NCBI GenBank assembly: GCA_001770205.1
Contig: MEQL01000039.1
Coordinates: 260,787-324,786 of the forward strand
Direction of reading: 5' to 3'
Length of the DNA: 64,000 nt
Source of the DNA: Bdellovibrionales bacterium RIFOXYD12_FULL_39_22
GTDB lineage: Bacteria; Bdellovibrionota; Bacteriovoracia; Bacteriovoracales; Bacteriovoracaceae
The notes under the pieces are model-generated. The model did not search any database. It worked only from the letters and a program-made list of their open reading frames with translations, and was not told the DNA's origin. Each line of letters starts with the position of its first letter. The first letter of the stretch is position 1. Positions 7,046 to 17,112 of the stretch are shown here, piece after piece. A program made the translations under genes and the position numbers.

Positions 7046-7439
7046 TGTAAAAGTCCCTCCCCCACGCTATGTCTCATAAAAGGGACACGGTCAATACATT
7101 TTTACTGTTCGACCTCCCCGGGTACGAACCAGAATTTAATCCTACTCAGATTTTGCGGAAGGCTCAGTAGATTAAAAATGATGAAAAAGGATGAGAGGAA
7201 ATGAAAAAGAAAAATGGTACCCAACTAAAATTATTCCGAATATGTTAATATTGTTATTGTAATTTTTTACTTACTCTGACCCTGTCAGGTCCACCAAATT
7301 TTTATGGAGGATTAAGCAACATTTTATCTTCATATGCAAAGAGATTGCCAAACTAAATGAAATGGATAACGCCTGACCGCTGGATCAGGATTAGAAGTCA
7401 TGCTCAAAAACGGCCAGGTTTGTGAACAGGAGAATCAGT
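7046..7439. other. 394-bp gene-free stretch
   Basis: I see no gene longer than a few codons. It holds the presumed promoter of the toxin-antitoxin operon (leftward), the second GTTCGACCT repeat (7107-7120), and an orphan TGGAGG-like purine run near 7303 that is not followed by a usable start codon. A weak CCTGA/TCAGG inverted pair lies near 7370-7390 upstream of the exported-protein gene. Confidence 0.35.
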
Positions 7440-7826
7440 ATGAAAATAATTTTACTTAGTTTTGCCTTACTGGCTTCAATAAGTGCTTTTGCAGAATCAT
7501 TTCAGTGTGATGTCTCTCAAGCGAAAAATGATCATAATAACAATAATAACATTAGATATGAGCAACCTGATTCGTTCAAAATTATAATCGGTAACGATGG
7601 CGATAGGTACGTTACAGAATCAAATAGACTGATAAAAGGTGCCGATGGAATTGGTTTGCGACTACTTTTGCGCAACGATGACCAATTAGAAATTTCAATA
7701 GTAATTCCAGGAGAAAATGTTTATCGATCTTTCCCTTACAAAATAATAGCTTCTGCCGATGCTTCATTGCAAGATGGATTCTCTCTAGAAACACCGAAAA
7801 CTAGATTAAGAGTAAATTGTAATTGA
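7440..7826 (+). CDS. small exported protein of unknown function
   Basis: The start at 7440 (MKIILLSFALLASISAFAES) is chosen over an upstream ATG because AGGAG lies 7-8 nt before it and it opens a clean signal peptide with an AFA cleavage site. The mature part is about 110 residues, has cysteines only near its two ends (FQCDVSQ and RVNCN, which could form one disulfide), and includes an asparagine run from an AAY-rich tract. It is predicted to be mostly beta-strand. I do not recognise the family. It sits in the accessory zone and a motif shared with other accessory loci follows its stop. Confidence 0.6.
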   Translation: MKIILLSFALLASISAFAESFQCDVSQAKNDHNNNNNIRYEQPDSFKIIIGNDGDRYVTESNRLIKGADGIGLRLLLRNDDQLEISIVIPGENVYRSFPYKIIASADASLQDGFSLETPKTRLRVNCN

Positions 7827-7997
7827 CTAGGAAATGTGATCACAAAATATTAACGTTGTGAGCGGAACTACAAATAGGCCCGATGTATTTATCAAAAAAG
7901 ATGGAGGGATAAGTAAGAATAGTTGGTACAGACCGTACCTGCATTAAGATTTTTAACATACCAATCCCACCGAACTCATTGACGTAGTGTTTGTAAT

Positions 7998-8807
7998 ATG
8001 AAAACAATAGCGGCCATGGATTTAAATAGTTATAGGCAAAAAAAAATAAAAGAGCGGGCCCGTTTGGATGAGGAATGGTCCAAATATCGCGACCTCTGCC
8101 TTTCTTGTTTTCGCCCTCGGCAGATTTGTTTTTGCTCCTCTATCCGGCCATTTAATACTTATTTTACTTTCCGTATTTTAATGCATCCCAAAGAGGCCAA
8201 GCGAGAGCACGTTGGAACAGGTAGATTGGCGAATGCGGCCTTAGATAATTGTGAAATAATTATCGGCAGCGACTTTGATCAACATCAAACAGTTCAAGAG
8301 TTAATAAATTCTCCGATCTATTTTCCGATGTTGTTATATCCAGGAAAAAACTCTATCAATCTTTCTTCATCTCCTCTTTCTCTAGAGTTTTTTAATAAAA
8401 GAATGCCACTCCTTTTTATTATTGATGGAACTTGGGCGGCCGCCAAAGCAATGATGCGTGAAAGTAAAACGCTACACCATTTACCACGACTAAGCTTCGA
8501 CCCAACAATTGAATCAAAATTTGCCATTAAACAACAACCGCAAAAATTTTGTCTTTCAACAATTGAATCTATCTATTATGTTTTACGCTGTTTAGAGTCG
8601 CATGGACTAGAAAATATAGGTACTCAAAAAGAAGTTTTATTGGAAAGCTTGGCAAAACTTGTCAATTTTCAAATAAAATGCGCTAGCGATCCTACACTTA
8701 CTAGTTATCGACGTAGTGGCCCGACAGAGATCAAGCAATACAAAGATCCTTCTAGTCGGATACCCAGTAAACGCTGGATGCATCGCAAAGTCTGTTTTGA
8801 TGGATAG
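7998..8807 (+). CDS. DTW-domain tRNA-uridine aminocarboxypropyltransferase (TapT/YfiP-like)
   Basis: The N-terminal region has a zinc-binding Cys cluster, C34-L-S-C37 and C44-F-C46. A HPKEAKREHVGTGRLA block and the signature IIDGTWAAAKAM (DxTW) follow. This order is that of the SPOUT-related DTW proteins, which transfer the 3-amino-3-carboxypropyl group of S-adenosylmethionine to uridine 47 of tRNA in E. coli (TapT) and to other uridines elsewhere. The protein is about 37 residues longer than E. coli TapT, mostly at the ends. The start could also be ATG 8016; neither has a strong ribosome binding site. Cytoplasmic and stand-alone. GGCC density is core-like, marking the end of the accessory zone. 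Confidence 0.85.
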   Translation: MKTIAAMDLNSYRQKKIKERARLDEEWSKYRDLCLSCFRPRQICFCSSIRPFNTYFTFRILMHPKEAKREHVGTGRLANAALDNCEIIIGSDFDQHQTVQELINSPIYFPMLLYPGKNSINLSSSPLSLEFFNKRMPLLFIIDGTWAAAKAMMRESKTLHHLPRLSFDPTIESKFAIKQQPQKFCLSTIESIYYVLRCLESHGLENIGTQKEVLLESLAKLVNFQIKCASDPTLTSYRRSGPTEIKQYKDPSSRIPSKRWMHRKVCFDG

Positions 8808-8931
8808 CTTGATTATTTGATTATTTTATTTTTAATAAACAGTTTTTAATAAATTATTAATCTAGCCCTGTGATTTTCCGAATAGAAGTTACCAAATCTT
8901 TAATAACATCTATTAATTTTGAGGAAGGAAC

Positions 8932-10791
8932 ATGGATTCTACTTTTATCATTGCTATTATCGCCTCCATTTCAGTAAGCGCAATTATGCATATTGTAGAT
9001 AGACAGGCCAAAATTTCCCTGAAATTTAAATTAGTCGGAGGAGTTTCTAGTATTTTAGCGGCAAGCGCAATGATGGGATGGTACGCCATGAGTGGAGTTG
9101 CAAAAATCGAAGAGGGCGTTGACACTATCTCGGCCTATCAGGTTCCTCTCACAGAAATAGTCTCAGAAGTATCACGCCATTTGTTTGAACAAAAATTAGT
9201 TTTTGAGCAATTTTACCATAATAAAAATCATGATAGTGGAGAACGTATAAAGAAAATTACCACCGATATTAATGGCCAAATAGTTGTGGCAAAAAAAGCA
9301 AGCTTGCAGTGGGCCTCCTCCGTGCAGGATAGTGTAGAAAAAAAACAGGCCGGCGAAGTTAGCGATCAGCTTGAAATGCTTCAGGCCAATTATGAGAAAT
9401 TTGCCAAAATAATAGAAATGGCCACGAAGGATATTGAAGGCGGATTGCCTGACTTGGAAGACAAAATTAAAACAGTGGAACGCGAAGGAGATAAGATCAC
9501 CACCACTTTGAATAATCTTTCCAAGGCCCTCTCCACTCAACTTAATACGAGTATGCGAGATTTGAAAAATCATGAGAAAGAAACGCAAAGTGGAGTTAGT
9601 GCGCTAATGATCTTTTTTATACTTTTTGGCCTGTCAACTTTGTGGATAATTGCAAAAGCATCCATTGGCCTTGTGGCCGCCATTCAATCTTTTTCTGGAG
9701 AACTATTTAATACATCAAGGCAAGTTAGCTCTGCTTCACTAGAAATAGCTAACGCCGGCCAGAAAATGGCAGAATCATCTAGTCAGCAGGCCTCTTCGCT
9801 GGAGGAGACCTCTGCCTCTTTGGAAGAGCTAACAGGAATGGTAGATAGTAACGTTGAACATGCAGAACAATCTCATGGAATATCTGATGATGTGAAGATG
9901 GTGGCCCATCAAGGAAATGAGTCTATTACTAAATTAATAGACTCCATGAAGCAAATATTAGCATCTAACGATCGAATCCAAGAATTAGTAAAAGTGATTT
10001 CCGAAATTGGCGAAAAAACGGCCATAATTGACGAAATTGTTTTTCAAACCAAACTCCTTTCTTTCAATGCATCAGTAGAGGCCGAACGAGCAGGTGAACA
10101 TGGACGCGGATTTGCCGTGGTAGCGCAAGAAGTCGGGAATCTTGCACAAGTTAGCGGTAAGGCCGCCCTAGAGATTTCCTCTATTGTCAAAGAAAGCATT
10201 GCCAACGCCGAACAAATTACCAGTGAAAATAAGCGTAATGTTGAATCCGGTAATAAACTAGTAACCGAGACGGCCTTTCTCCTTAATCAGATTGAAGAAT
10301 CTTCGGCACGCTCTAGCGACTATTCTAAGCAAATATTGGAAGCATCTAAAGAGCAGGCGGCCGGAATTCGTCAGATCAATGATGCCATTTCTCAAGTGGA
10401 TCGCGCCACTCAAAGCAACGCCTCGTCTTCCAACGAAACAGCATCGGCCAGTGAAGAGTTACATGCACAGGCCACCTCGCTTGAGGATATCGTCACAAGA
10501 CTAATAGCACTGGTTAATGGGGATGCTCCGGCCACAACTTCCCCTACTCACAATAGTTCTCTACATTCTACGACAAAAAACAACAACGGGCGCCCTAGTT
10601 TAAATTCTCTCCATTCCACTACTACATCTTTGAAAACGACTACCTCCGGTAAACATACGGCCACTCATCATATGACATCTCCTGCGGCAACAGGTTCTAA
10701 AACAATAAAAACACTCTCGGCAAAAGGAATAACATTACCACCCACTTCCAGCGAAAGCAGCAGCACCGAGGATCAATGGGAAAAGCTATAA
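8932..10791 (+). CDS. methyl-accepting chemotaxis protein
   Basis: This 619-residue receptor has two closely spaced hydrophobic segments at the N-terminus (about residues 3-20 and 34-55), then a roughly 160-residue helical segment. A third membrane span follows (about 221-240, [18 protein letters not shown]), then a long cytoplasmic coiled coil. The signalling tip is [33 protein letters not shown] in outline, near residues 366-400, where the usual N of FQTN is K and ALNAAVEA is SFNASVEA. A Ser/Thr-rich linker of about 90 residues precedes an acidic tail ending TEDQWEKL, which may tether adaptation enzymes. A GGAAGGA ribosome binding site lies just before the ATG. No che genes are adjacent; it would signal through CheA/CheW encoded elsewhere. 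Confidence 0.9.
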   Translation: MDSTFIIAIIASISVSAIMHIVDRQAKISLKFKLVGGVSSILAASAMMGWYAMSGVAKIEEGVDTISAYQVPLTEIVSEVSRHLFEQKLVFEQFYHNKNHDSGERIKKITTDINGQIVVAKKASLQWASSVQDSVEKKQAGEVSDQLEMLQANYEKFAKIIEMATKDIEGGLPDLEDKIKTVEREGDKITTTLNNLSKALSTQLNTSMRDLKNHEKETQSGVSALMIFFILFGLSTLWIIAKASIGLVAAIQSFSGELFNTSRQVSSASLEIANAGQKMAESSSQQASSLEETSASLEELTGMVDSNVEHAEQSHGISDDVKMVAHQGNESITKLIDSMKQILASNDRIQELVKVISEIGEKTAIIDEIVFQTKLLSFNASVEAERAGEHGRGFAVVAQEVGNLAQVSGKAALEISSIVKESIANAEQITSENKRNVESGNKLVTETAFLLNQIEESSARSSDYSKQILEASKEQAAGIRQINDAISQVDRATQSNASSSNETASASEELHAQATSLEDIVTRLIALVNGDAPATTSPTHNSSLHSTTKNNNGRPSLNSLHSTTTSLKTTTSGKHTATHHMTSPAATGSKTIKTLSAKGITLPPTSSESSSTEDQWEKL

Positions 10792-10801
10792 GAAGACAAT
10801 G

Positions 10802-11413
10802 CTAATGATTGATAAGCGTATTAGTTGGAGCTTCAAAACTAAAATTGCTATCTGCCAAGGTAACATCTTTGGTGATCGATTTGAATTTCAACGTTACAGG
10901 ATTTTTATTAACGTAATTTAATTCTATAGATTTGATATTAGAAAAATCACTTTTCCCTTCTGCAAAAACTAAAATGGCCTTGGCAATACCCATCTCTTTC
11001 TTTAAGGCATCATTTAGTTGCAATACGTAGTGTCCATTTTCTGCGATCACACTGTAGTTAGAATTATTCGACAGGCCATTTTTTAAAATATCAAAAAATT
11101 TAACCGGCCCGCTTTTAGTGGTGTTTTCTTGAGAGAGAGAGCCGGCCTCTCCCTTAATAACTGGAGCGGTATAATACCACGAGGTTTTGGGGTTACTGAC
11201 GAATGTAATTTTATTTTTTCCTAAAAACTCAAACCTTATATTGCTGGGGTAACGATATTTGAGCGATCCGGGATCAATTTTCTCGCGCCCCGACAGAGTA
11301 CTCTTTTGAACATGGTCGAATTCAGCAGAAAAAGTGGCCGGAATAAAAGACGATGTATTGGCGCGCAGGACCTCGGCCAATAGAAAAAAAACTATCGCAT
11401 AAAATATCTTCAT
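10802..11413 (-). CDS. lolA: outer-membrane lipoprotein carrier protein LolA
   Basis: This 203-residue periplasmic protein has a signal peptide (about 1-18, ending VLRANTSS) and the LolA fold signature. That signature includes strands around FSAEFDHVQKSTLSGREKIDPGSLKYRYPSNIRFEF, the WYYTAPV segment, and a C-terminal VTLKFKSITKD...SNFSFEAP. LolA shuttles lipoproteins released by LolCDE across the periplasm to the outer membrane, consistent with several lipobox proteins in this window. It follows smc by 36 nt in the same direction and is probably co-transcribed with it. No key element looks missing. Confidence 0.88.
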   Translation of the reverse strand: MKIFYAIVFFLLAEVLRANTSSFIPATFSAEFDHVQKSTLSGREKIDPGSLKYRYPSNIRFEFLGKNKITFVSNPKTSWYYTAPVIKGEAGSLSQENTTKSGPVKFFDILKNGLSNNSNYSVIAENGHYVLQLNDALKKEMGIAKAILVFAEGKSDFSNIKSIELNYVNKNPVTLKFKSITKDVTLADSNFSFEAPTNTLINH

Positions 11414-11449
11414 CCCTCTATCCTTTACCCAATCTATTAAAAATTAAAG

Positions 11450-14400
11450 TTAATGCAACTGTACGGAAACGGCCTTTGAAACCCCCGCCTCCTGCATGGT
11501 AACCCCATAAAGCACGTCATTCATTTCCATAGTTTTTTTGTTATGGGTAATCAAAATAAATTGGGATTCCTTACTCATTTCACGTAACAGCTCATTAAAT
11601 CGGCCAACGTTGGCGTCATCCAGCGGAGCGTCCACCTCATCCAATAAACAAAAGGGAGAGGGTTTAACTAGAAAAATTGAAAAAATCAGACTCACGGCCG
11701 TCATGGCCTTCTCGCCTCCCGACATAAGATTGATGTTTTGCATCTTCTTGCCTGGGGGCTGAGCAATAATATCTACACCACACTCAGGATCATCAAGAAG
11801 TCCAACAATCTTAAGCTCTGCTCGACCTCCTCCGAAAATAATTGGGAAAACTTTTTGGAAGCGATCGTTAACCTCATTAAAGGCAATACTGAAACGCTCT
11901 TTAGATTTGTGGTCAATTTGAGTAATTGCCAACTCTAAATCGGCCAGAGATTTTTTTAACTCGCCCTCTTGCTCTCGTAAAAAACTTGCTCTTTTTTTCT
12001 GACGCTCAAAATCCTCAATGGCCTGCCAATTAATCTCTCCCAACAAAGCATATTCACTTCTATAACGCTTAAATTTCTGCTCACAATCTTTAAGCTCTTG
12101 GCCATAGCGACGATTAAATTCATATGGAACAACTTCGATCGCTTGTGGGCCATTTTCTGTTTCCTGAAAATAGATTGAAGCGATATTTACTAATGTCTCA
12201 TAATCTGTAGAAATAAATCCTAAGAAAGCGCCAACAACTTGACGTAAATCGACATGATATTTTTCAAAAGTATCACGAACGACCTGCCCCTCTTCTGCGA
12301 TATATTGTTGCAATTTGATTTCATATTCTACTAAATCTTTCTCTGTTTTGCTGATATCTCGCGCCAGCCGTCGAACCTCATTTTCACGTTCTTGCATAGC
12401 ATTTAGAAGATGAGTTAGCTCATCTTTTAATCCATTAAGCTGGTTATCTCTACCTAACAAATCATTAGCGGTGGCCTGATTTTCTTCGCGCAATTTATGC
12501 GTCTCCGCACTGATTGCCACTAACTCCTCTTCTAGTAAGGTGACTAATCCCTTACTATTTTCTAATTTGAGATTATTGCGCGATAATTGGTTGTGCAAAT
12601 CATCGAGTTGCCGAGTCACCGAAGCGATTCTACTATCCAGAGATTTTAACTCCACCTGTTTTTCTAATAACTCTGATCTGTTTTCTTCATAGGAAGAGCG
12701 GGTCTCTGCTACCGTATCTGCAATTTCATCATGCTGCGATTGAAAAGATTCAATCGTCTGCTTGGCCTGTGCCAAATTCGTAGCAAGTCTCTCTTCATCT
12801 TCCATTAATTGAAGACGATCTTTCGAAACTTCCCCTTTGCGATTGCGCAAGATCTCTAAACGTACTCGTCCAGTTTCAAAAGCAGATAATTTAGAATCCA
12901 GGGCCGCCTTTTTAGAAATAAACTCTGCTTTGGCATTGGCCAAGGCCGTACGCAAATTATCATAATCTAGTCGCCTCTGCTCTAGAACACTTTTTTGCTC
13001 ACCCTCTTTTTGTGCTAATTCATCACAACGCAGTTGTAATTGCGCACGCTCTTTTTCTAGTTCAGCAATTCGATTATTGCGTGCGACAATACTTTGATCA
13101 TTGGCATCGCCTAGTACCGAAACAATTTTACTACCATTGAGATTTTCAATTAAAAAATCCCCTTCTAGGGAAACAATTTTTTTAAATTTAATTTGTCCTG
13201 AAATTGTCGCCAGCGCGTTAATACTGCACTCTTCTACTATAAAATGATTGGCAAAAAGTGTACGCAAAAAATCATAACCTTCTGGTAGAACTACCACCTC
13301 TGAAAGCTTGGACACTTTGACGAGCCCATTTAATTTCAAACGCTCCACTGTCTCATCGTCAGAAATATGGGACTTGCTATCCAGCTCTAAAAAATCTAAA
13401 GCGCACCCTTTATTATCCCCAATCCAGGAAAGCAAATTTTTATGATCAGTCTCTCCACTAACAATACTCTCTAGTAGTCCCGCCAGCAGTGCCTGCACGG
13501 GCCGAGTAAATCGATCGTCACACTTAACAAGGTTGCCTAGCAACGTGTACCTTTTGCCATCCTCCGTTTTTAAAAATTCAACAGCTCCGTCACGCGCTCC
13601 GGCCAATGAATCTGCTAGCTCTTTTAGCGAGGCATGTTTTGATTCGGTCTTGATTAATTCCGTGTTTTTTTGACGAAAAATGCTATCAGTCTGTTTGTAC
13701 TCTTCACTTAATTGTTCTAAGTTTTTCTTAAGCTTTTGCTCATCTTCTTGCGTCTGCAAAAACCTCGTTTCGCTATTTATAACTTCGCTGCGTTCTTCAC
13801 TAATTTGGCCAGACACTCCAGAATATTGCTTTTCTAAGGCCTCAATCTCGGTAGTAATATCTTGTAGTCCTGCGGACAGCTCCTTCTGTCTAGTGGTGTT
13901 TTGGAAAAGTTTCCTCTCCAAATCATCCTTGCTGGACTTTTGACTATTTAATTGTCGCTGCAAAGAAAGAAGCTCTTCTTCTTTTTCTTCCAACATCAAT
14001 TTTAAATGGGAAACTCTGCTTTCTAAATCAGAAAAATCATCATCCTGACCTTTAAGATCATTTAGGCCAGATTGCTCCGCTTCTAGTTCAGACAAACGAG
14101 CAGAACGTGTCACAATCTCTTCACCTAACTCAACAATCTCCGTTTTGGTTCGGGCCAACGTCTGTTCTTTATCTTTTCTACTACGATCTAGCGAATTTAA
14201 CCGCTCTTCCGAAGCGGCCAATTTGCGACTAATTTCATTATACTGAGTCTGTAATAATTCAATCTGGCCAATTTGCGCCTGTTTTCTAATTCGTTCTTCT
14301 TCCAGGCCCAATTCAATCGTGCTTTTTTGAGTTTGCCAGTTTTCAAAATTGGCCTTCTTCTCTCTGATTATATTTTGCCCATCTCTGATATCTTTTAAAA

Positions 14401-15127
14401 GGTCCATCTCCCGATGGGAGTTAACAATAAGTTCGTTGTGTTCAATTTTTATTTTGAGGGCCCGTGCCTGCTCTGCCTTCTCGGCCTGTCGCTCCAGGGA
14501 TTTTAAATTCTTTTCTACTTCCGTTTGGATATCTACTAGTCGCAAAAGATTGGATTGGGCCTGTTCTATCTTGCGTAAAGATTCACGCTTACGCATCTTG
14601 AATTTGGTAATTCCGGCCACCTCTTCAATCATAACTCTGCGCTCTTCCGGTTTGGCCTGCACTAAGCGGTCAATCTCTCCCTGGGCAATAATGGAATAAG
14701 ATTTTGCCCCCGCTCCGGTGTCCATAAAAACTTCTTGGATGTCTTTAAGACGGCAGATAACGTTATTGATACGATATTCTGACTCTCCGTTGCGGTATAA
14801 TTTGCGAGTCAATTGAATTTCAGATGGGTTACAAACACTCTCGCCTATATGGATATGCTTCCCTTCATCGTTTTCTAAAATCAACGAAACTTCTGCCCAC
14901 ACACCCGGACTATACTTGGAAGAACCAGAGAAAATAACATCCTTCATGGTGTTTCCGCGCAAGTGCTTGGCCGACTGCTCCCCCATTACCCAAAAAAGAG
15001 CGTCTACAATATTAGATTTTCCGCAACCGTTGGGCCCAACAATTCCGGTGATCCCGCGATCAAAAGTAATAACCGTTTTATCCTTAAAAGACTTGAAACC
15101 ATGAATTATCAATCGTTGTAACTTCAC
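11450..15127 (-). CDS. smc: chromosome segregation protein SMC
   Basis: This 1225-residue SMC has the N-terminal ATPase half with Walker A GPNGCGKSNIVDAL (about residues 32-45), a first coiled coil, a hinge domain around residues 500-670, a second coiled coil, and the C-terminal half. The signature motif is LMSGGEKAMTAVSLIFSIF and Walker B/D-loop is FCLLDEVDAPLDDANV. The start is GTG with GAGGAG 9 nt upstream. SMC forms a ring with ScpA and ScpB and organises newly replicated DNA; the partners are not in this window. Length and domain order are normal. Confidence 0.96.
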   Translation of the reverse strand: MKLQRLIIHGFKSFKDKTVITFDRGITGIVGPNGCGKSNIVDALFWVMGEQSAKHLRGNTMKDVIFSGSSKYSPGVWAEVSLILENDEGKHIHIGESVCNPSEIQLTRKLYRNGESEYRINNVICRLKDIQEVFMDTGAGAKSYSIIAQGEIDRLVQAKPEERRVMIEEVAGITKFKMRKRESLRKIEQAQSNLLRLVDIQTEVEKNLKSLERQAEKAEQARALKIKIEHNELIVNSHREMDLLKDIRDGQNIIREKKANFENWQTQKSTIELGLEEERIRKQAQIGQIELLQTQYNEISRKLAASEERLNSLDRSRKDKEQTLARTKTEIVELGEEIVTRSARLSELEAEQSGLNDLKGQDDDFSDLESRVSHLKLMLEEKEEELLSLQRQLNSQKSSKDDLERKLFQNTTRQKELSAGLQDITTEIEALEKQYSGVSGQISEERSEVINSETRFLQTQEDEQKLKKNLEQLSEEYKQTDSIFRQKNTELIKTESKHASLKELADSLAGARDGAVEFLKTEDGKRYTLLGNLVKCDDRFTRPVQALLAGLLESIVSGETDHKNLLSWIGDNKGCALDFLELDSKSHISDDETVERLKLNGLVKVSKLSEVVVLPEGYDFLRTLFANHFIVEECSINALATISGQIKFKKIVSLEGDFLIENLNGSKIVSVLGDANDQSIVARNNRIAELEKERAQLQLRCDELAQKEGEQKSVLEQRRLDYDNLRTALANAKAEFISKKAALDSKLSAFETGRVRLEILRNRKGEVSKDRLQLMEDEERLATNLAQAKQTIESFQSQHDEIADTVAETRSSYEENRSELLEKQVELKSLDSRIASVTRQLDDLHNQLSRNNLKLENSKGLVTLLEEELVAISAETHKLREENQATANDLLGRDNQLNGLKDELTHLLNAMQERENEVRRLARDISKTEKDLVEYEIKLQQYIAEEGQVVRDTFEKYHVDLRQVVGAFLGFISTDYETLVNIASIYFQETENGPQAIEVVPYEFNRRYGQELKDCEQKFKRYRSEYALLGEINWQAIEDFERQKKRASFLREQEGELKKSLADLELAITQIDHKSKERFSIAFNEVNDRFQKVFPIIFGGGRAELKIVGLLDDPECGVDIIAQPPGKKMQNINLMSGGEKAMTAVSLIFSIFLVKPSPFCLLDEVDAPLDDANVGRFNELLREMSKESQFILITHNKKTMEMNDVLYGVTMQEAGVSKAVSVQLH

Positions 15128-15404
15128 CTAAAATCTCCTCATAGCGAGTTGGTTTTAACTATTGGGTATAGCTTTTAAATCTTGCACAAGATGGCCGATT
15201 AGTACATTACAAATTTGGGCCACCAACTAACAAAATCGGCGGCGGCGTCCCTTTGCAGGCCATGGGCCCATCAATGTTTTTATTTGTCAGAAAATTTTTG
15301 ATAAAATTTCTAAAAAGGCCAATTTACTCAAAAGACCATTTATGTTAATAATTATTCAATTTCATAACCCCTCATAACCATCGCAAATGCGAAAGAAGCG
15401 TTAA
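15128..15404. other. divergent intergenic region between smc and the ATP-grasp operon
   Basis: This holds the promoters for both directions. I see no RNA gene, and only AT-rich sequence with a few GGCC sites. No inverted repeat longer than 7 bp was found by eye. Confidence 0.3.
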
Positions 15405-16598
15405 ATGCTTAAAACACTCCCCCGTAGTAACTTTTGTAGAGTGGCCATAATTTATAATCACGACTTTCCTTCCAGCGTAATCGCTGACGATGAAGGGATT
15501 CTTAGTAATTGCGATGAGCCTCCCAGTTGTCTTGTTCAAAAATCATCCTTTTGTGAAGGGCTAGAGGCACGGGCCAGTGTCCAATCAGTTGCCCAGTCAG
15601 TGCACCGTGCACTTTTAAATATCGGTCTCATCCACGTTGATGTTTTTCCCATTAAAAAACTTTCGGCCATCTCTAAAATAATTTCCAATAGAAAACATGA
15701 TCTTATTTTTAATCTTTGCGAAACGCTTGATGGCGATAGTCGCATGGAAATAGAGGTTGCTAAACTGTTAGAACGTGGACGAATTCCTTTCACCGGAAAT
15801 AGCGCCTACACACTAGAACGTGCTCTCAGTAAATTTCATAGTACCACTCTACTACGGCAGGCACACATTAATGTCCCTGAAAGTTTTTTGATAAAATCCC
15901 TAGATGAACTACCGACTATTAATTTTAATCAGCACCGCTTTATCCTAAAGCCTAACGAGCAAGATGGCTCCACCGGTATTGAATTTTCCTCCGTCGTAAA
16001 CGATCAAAAAGAACTTGCCACTCAGGCCAAACTTCTTTTTGAAAATGGCCAAGGGCCTCTTATCGCACAACAATATATCGATGGCCGAGAAATAAATTTG
16101 GCAATAATCGGAAATAAAGTTAATAAATTTTGGAACTGTTCAGAAATTGACTTTTCTAAACTGCCAGAAAATCTTCCTAAAATTCTAAATTATTCTTCCA
16201 AGTGGATTGAGGAATCTCCTGAATACAAAAAGACCGTTGGTATTCGGCCAGAACTATCTTCATCTCTGCGAAATAAGATTTTTGAAATCGGAATTAAAAC
16301 GGCCAAGGCCTTAAAAATTTCTAGTTATGCCCGTCTTGATTTACGCATTGATAGCGACGAAAATCCCTATGTGATTGATATAAATCCCAATTGCGATCTA
16401 GATCCTACTGCCGGCCTTGCCCGCTCCGCCAGCTACAACGGTCTAGGCCATGAAGCGTTGATTTTTAAAATAATGGAGATTGCTTTTGAAAATTTCACCT
16501 CGCCAAAAAATTTCCTGGCCCCAGTTTTCAGCTTAAATCCACTTCCCTATCTCTCGGCGTATAGGCTCAAATTACAAGAGCAAAAAAATAATTTGTGA
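15405..16598 (+). CDS. ATP-grasp ligase related to D-alanine--D-alanine ligase
   Basis: This 397-residue protein has the Ddl-type layout. An N-terminal domain contains HDLIFNLCETLDGDSRMEIEVAKLLE and IPFTGNSAYTLERALSKFHSTTLL. An ATP-grasp domain follows, with FILKPNEQDGSTGIEF and the metal-binding end YARLDLRIDSDENPYVIDINPNCDLDP. Ddl enzymes join two D-alanines; here the N-terminus is longer and the neighbours (acetyltransferase, receiver) are not peptidoglycan genes, so a different amino-acid or peptide ligation is likely. It overlaps the GNAT gene by 4 nt, indicating coupled translation. The substrate cannot be read from sequence. Confidence 0.8.
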   Translation: MLKTLPRSNFCRVAIIYNHDFPSSVIADDEGILSNCDEPPSCLVQKSSFCEGLEARASVQSVAQSVHRALLNIGLIHVDVFPIKKLSAISKIISNRKHDLIFNLCETLDGDSRMEIEVAKLLERGRIPFTGNSAYTLERALSKFHSTTLLRQAHINVPESFLIKSLDELPTINFNQHRFILKPNEQDGSTGIEFSSVVNDQKELATQAKLLFENGQGPLIAQQYIDGREINLAIIGNKVNKFWNCSEIDFSKLPENLPKILNYSSKWIEESPEYKKTVGIRPELSSSLRNKIFEIGIKTAKALKISSYARLDLRIDSDENPYVIDINPNCDLDPTAGLARSASYNGLGHEALIFKIMEIAFENFTSPKNFLAPVFSLNPLPYLSAYRLKLQEQKNNL

Positions 16599-17092
16599 GT
16601 ATTATGAATATAAAAAAAATTCGCGCCGTGGCCAAAAATGAAAATGACTACAAATCAATGCTCAAATTACTAAGTGACATTCCTCTTTTTTCTCGCGATG
16701 AGAATGAAGTTGTGTTGGAATTACTCGATCTATACCAAAATAATCCTAATAACCGTGACTACTATTTTTTTGCCACAGAAGAAGAAATGGGTAATTTTTC
16801 AAGTTTTATCTGCTTCGGGCCAACGCCTATGACTTCTGGAACCTATGATCTCTATTGGCTAGGAACCTCACAGAAATATGAAAAACAGGGATTAGCACGA
16901 TCCTTAGTTGATTTTATGATTAGCTACTTGCGAGAACATCAAGGAAGAATTATTCGCGTTGAAACTGCTAGTAAAGAGGCCTATAGCGGAACGCAAGCAT
17001 TTTACCAACGTCTAAATTTCAAAGAAGAGGCGCGGCTTCGAGATTTTTATGCTCCCGGAGATGACCTAATGATGTTTACCTATCACGTTTAG
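16595..17092 (+). CDS. GNAT family N-acetyltransferase
   Basis: This protein of about 165 residues has the GNAT acetyl-CoA binding motif in LYWLGTSQKYEKQGLARSLVDFMI (motif A, Q-x-x-G-x-A) and the C-terminal YSGTQAFYQRLNFKEEARLRDFY block. The start is GTG 16595, overlapping the ligase stop, or ATG 16604. Its coupling to an ATP-grasp ligase suggests it acetylates the ligase product or substrate; this is inference from context. The downstream receiver gene begins 20 nt later. Confidence 0.82.
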   Translation: MSIMNIKKIRAVAKNENDYKSMLKLLSDIPLFSRDENEVVLELLDLYQNNPNNRDYYFFATEEEMGNFSSFICFGPTPMTSGTYDLYWLGTSQKYEKQGLARSLVDFMISYLREHQGRIIRVETASKEAYSGTQAFYQRLNFKEEARLRDFYAPGDDLMMFTYHV

Positions 17093-17112
17093 GGTGAGGA
17101 GGATTACCAATT

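Larger units (their letters stand above)
6325..7120. repeat. direct repeats flanking the toxin-antitoxin module
   Basis: GTTCGACCTTCCCG at 6325-6338 and GTTCGACCTCCCCG at 7107-7120 match at 13 of 14 positions in the same orientation. They bracket the toxin-antitoxin pair. The second copy also forms a small inverted pair, GTTCG...CGAAC. The GTTCGA core resembles a tRNA T-loop, a common integrase target, but there is no tRNA body or integrase here, so an attachment-site reading is tentative. Confidence 0.3.

Noticed and set aside
7081-7135. tRNA fragment suggested by GTTCGA and CGAACCA
   Set aside because: No acceptor, D or anticodon stems can be folded around it; at most a T-loop-like word.
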